This document shows, one piece after another, positions 63,191-64,000 of a stretch of DNA of 64,000 bases. The notes below the pieces were generated by a model. The model did not search any database. It saw only the letters and a list, made by a program, of their open reading frames with translations, and had not been told where the DNA came from. The stretch is from Loripinus fragilis. Lineage: Eukaryota > Mollusca > Bivalvia > Lucinida > Lucinidae. The translations under genes were made by a program, and so were the position numbers. The stretch is from contig OZ026528.1 in assembly GCA_964019695.1 (NCBI GenBank), positions 53,970,495-54,034,494 on the forward strand. Direction: 5' to 3'. Position 1 is the first letter of the stretch. Each line of letters begins with the position of its first letter.

Positions 63191-64000
63191 TAAAAGCATG
63201 AAAAAATACCCAGCATGCAAGGAGTTAAAAGTAAACAAAAGATCTATTTTTAAACTCTCTTGCCTCTGAAAGTTAAAACAGATATGATTTAATTGACAAA
63301 AAAGGTCAGATATTGACAGATAATTTATGATGTTTGAATTTATTTCTGGGGGGCTTTATAAAAGGAAGCTACAAAGAAAAAGAATCCCACCATTCAAAAA
63401 AAGTCTTGCTTTGTTGGTATCACCTACAATATATAAACCAAAAAGTTATATTTTAAAATTAAGGTATAAATAGTATTAAAAACATAATTCAACATAGCAA
63501 ATTGTTTTCTGGCCTCATTATAAACACATTTTAACTCAAAAAACTTGTTCAATGTTGTCTTGCGATACATCACACAAACTGACCTTTCTATATGACAAAA
63601 GCCCCTTTTTACTCAAAATGTATGTTTTTTTTTTGTTTCTTGGTTGAAAATTTTGTTTGTGCTGACTTCTAAACAGAAAATGGATTATTTTACACATTGT
63701 GTTCTACCATGTTTATATTTTTTTTTTAATGATAAGATCTGGACATATCTTTGTCTAAATTTTAGCAATCAAGCTCTTATATTTTTCTCAAAATTTGCTA
63801 GTTTACCATTGGCTAGAATTGTTATTGGGATGTAAATTGTATGTGAGAAAATATACTTGAAAAAACTTGTGATTCTTGAATATTAGGGCACAATGACTGA
63901 ATATATGGAAACTTTTAGAGTAGTTTAATTCTTCTATTCCAAAATATTCTTTTTGGCAGAGAAAGAATTACTTAACCTTTGTGCTGCTGAATGAGTGTAC
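63191..64000. other. No gene seen
   Basis: AT-rich with T runs at 63627-63636 and 63718-63726. One TTAA-MITE right end (CAGCATGCAAGGAGTTAA at 63211-63228). Open frames are composition-driven. Confidence 0.5.

Overview
This is a eukaryotic window: AT-rich, gene-poor and dense in repeats, with coding sequence in short exons that have consensus GT/AG splice sites. I think it comes from a lophotrochozoan, most likely a bivalve mollusc. That rests on the CARD/coiled-coil gene content, several tRNA-derived SINE families, RTE-like and CR1/Jockey-like LINE debris, an SGNH-hydrolase ORF of the kind often linked to invertebrate mobile elements, and many foldback MITEs. No species call is possible from sequence alone.

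Host genes that I can support. (1) The last exon of a coiled-coil protein on the + strand, 484-1433; the gene begins outside the window. (2) A CARD plus coiled-coil gene on the + strand, exons 14900-15114 and 16042-16725, joined in phase 0 inside the CARD; its 5' exon was not found. Its 3' end has been copied downstream and amplified into an 89-bp minisatellite (17483-18654). (3) A coiled-coil gene on the minus strand running from 37645 down to about 24240, with six short exons that are all phase-compatible. (4) A 207-residue SGNH-hydrolase ORF on the minus strand, 52800-53423, next to complex tandem repeats. (5) A candidate first coding exon on the + strand at 53962-54019, divergent from (4), with an ETS-like CTTCCGG box upstream.

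Everything else is mobile or repetitive. At 0-8.3 kb there are TTAA-target MITEs, TA-target foldback MITEs and a third MITE family with GAGCCGYGACATGAG ends. At 9-11.1 kb lies a broken RTE-like LINE that split an older repeat. At 12.1-12.9 and 28.3-29.9 kb are two related elements built from internal tandem units and ending in GGTGAGCTAA. At 21.9-22.9 kb is a 50-bp satellite. At 31.2-34.8 and 57.6-61.0 kb are two copies, in the same orientation, of a 3.4-3.6 kb TA-target element with perfect 26-bp terminal inverted repeats and clustered TTCGTACA motifs. At 36-37 kb one hAT-like element is nested in another. At 40.6-42.1 and 49.9-50.9 kb are CR1/Jockey-like LINE remnants, the first carrying a 550-bp insertion. 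At 43.7-43.9 kb is a GATA/GGAT microsatellite. At 54.1-56.6 kb is an RNase H-bearing LINE interrupted by a 742-bp foldback element with a 5-bp target duplication.

The main theme is interplay between MITEs and exons. Two MITEs bracket the 64-bp start-codon exon of gene (3). A MITE arm was duplicated together with the splice acceptor of gene (1). A MITE sits in the 3' UTR of gene (2), while the duplicated downstream flank preserves its empty site. Stretches with no gene are noted as separate entries.
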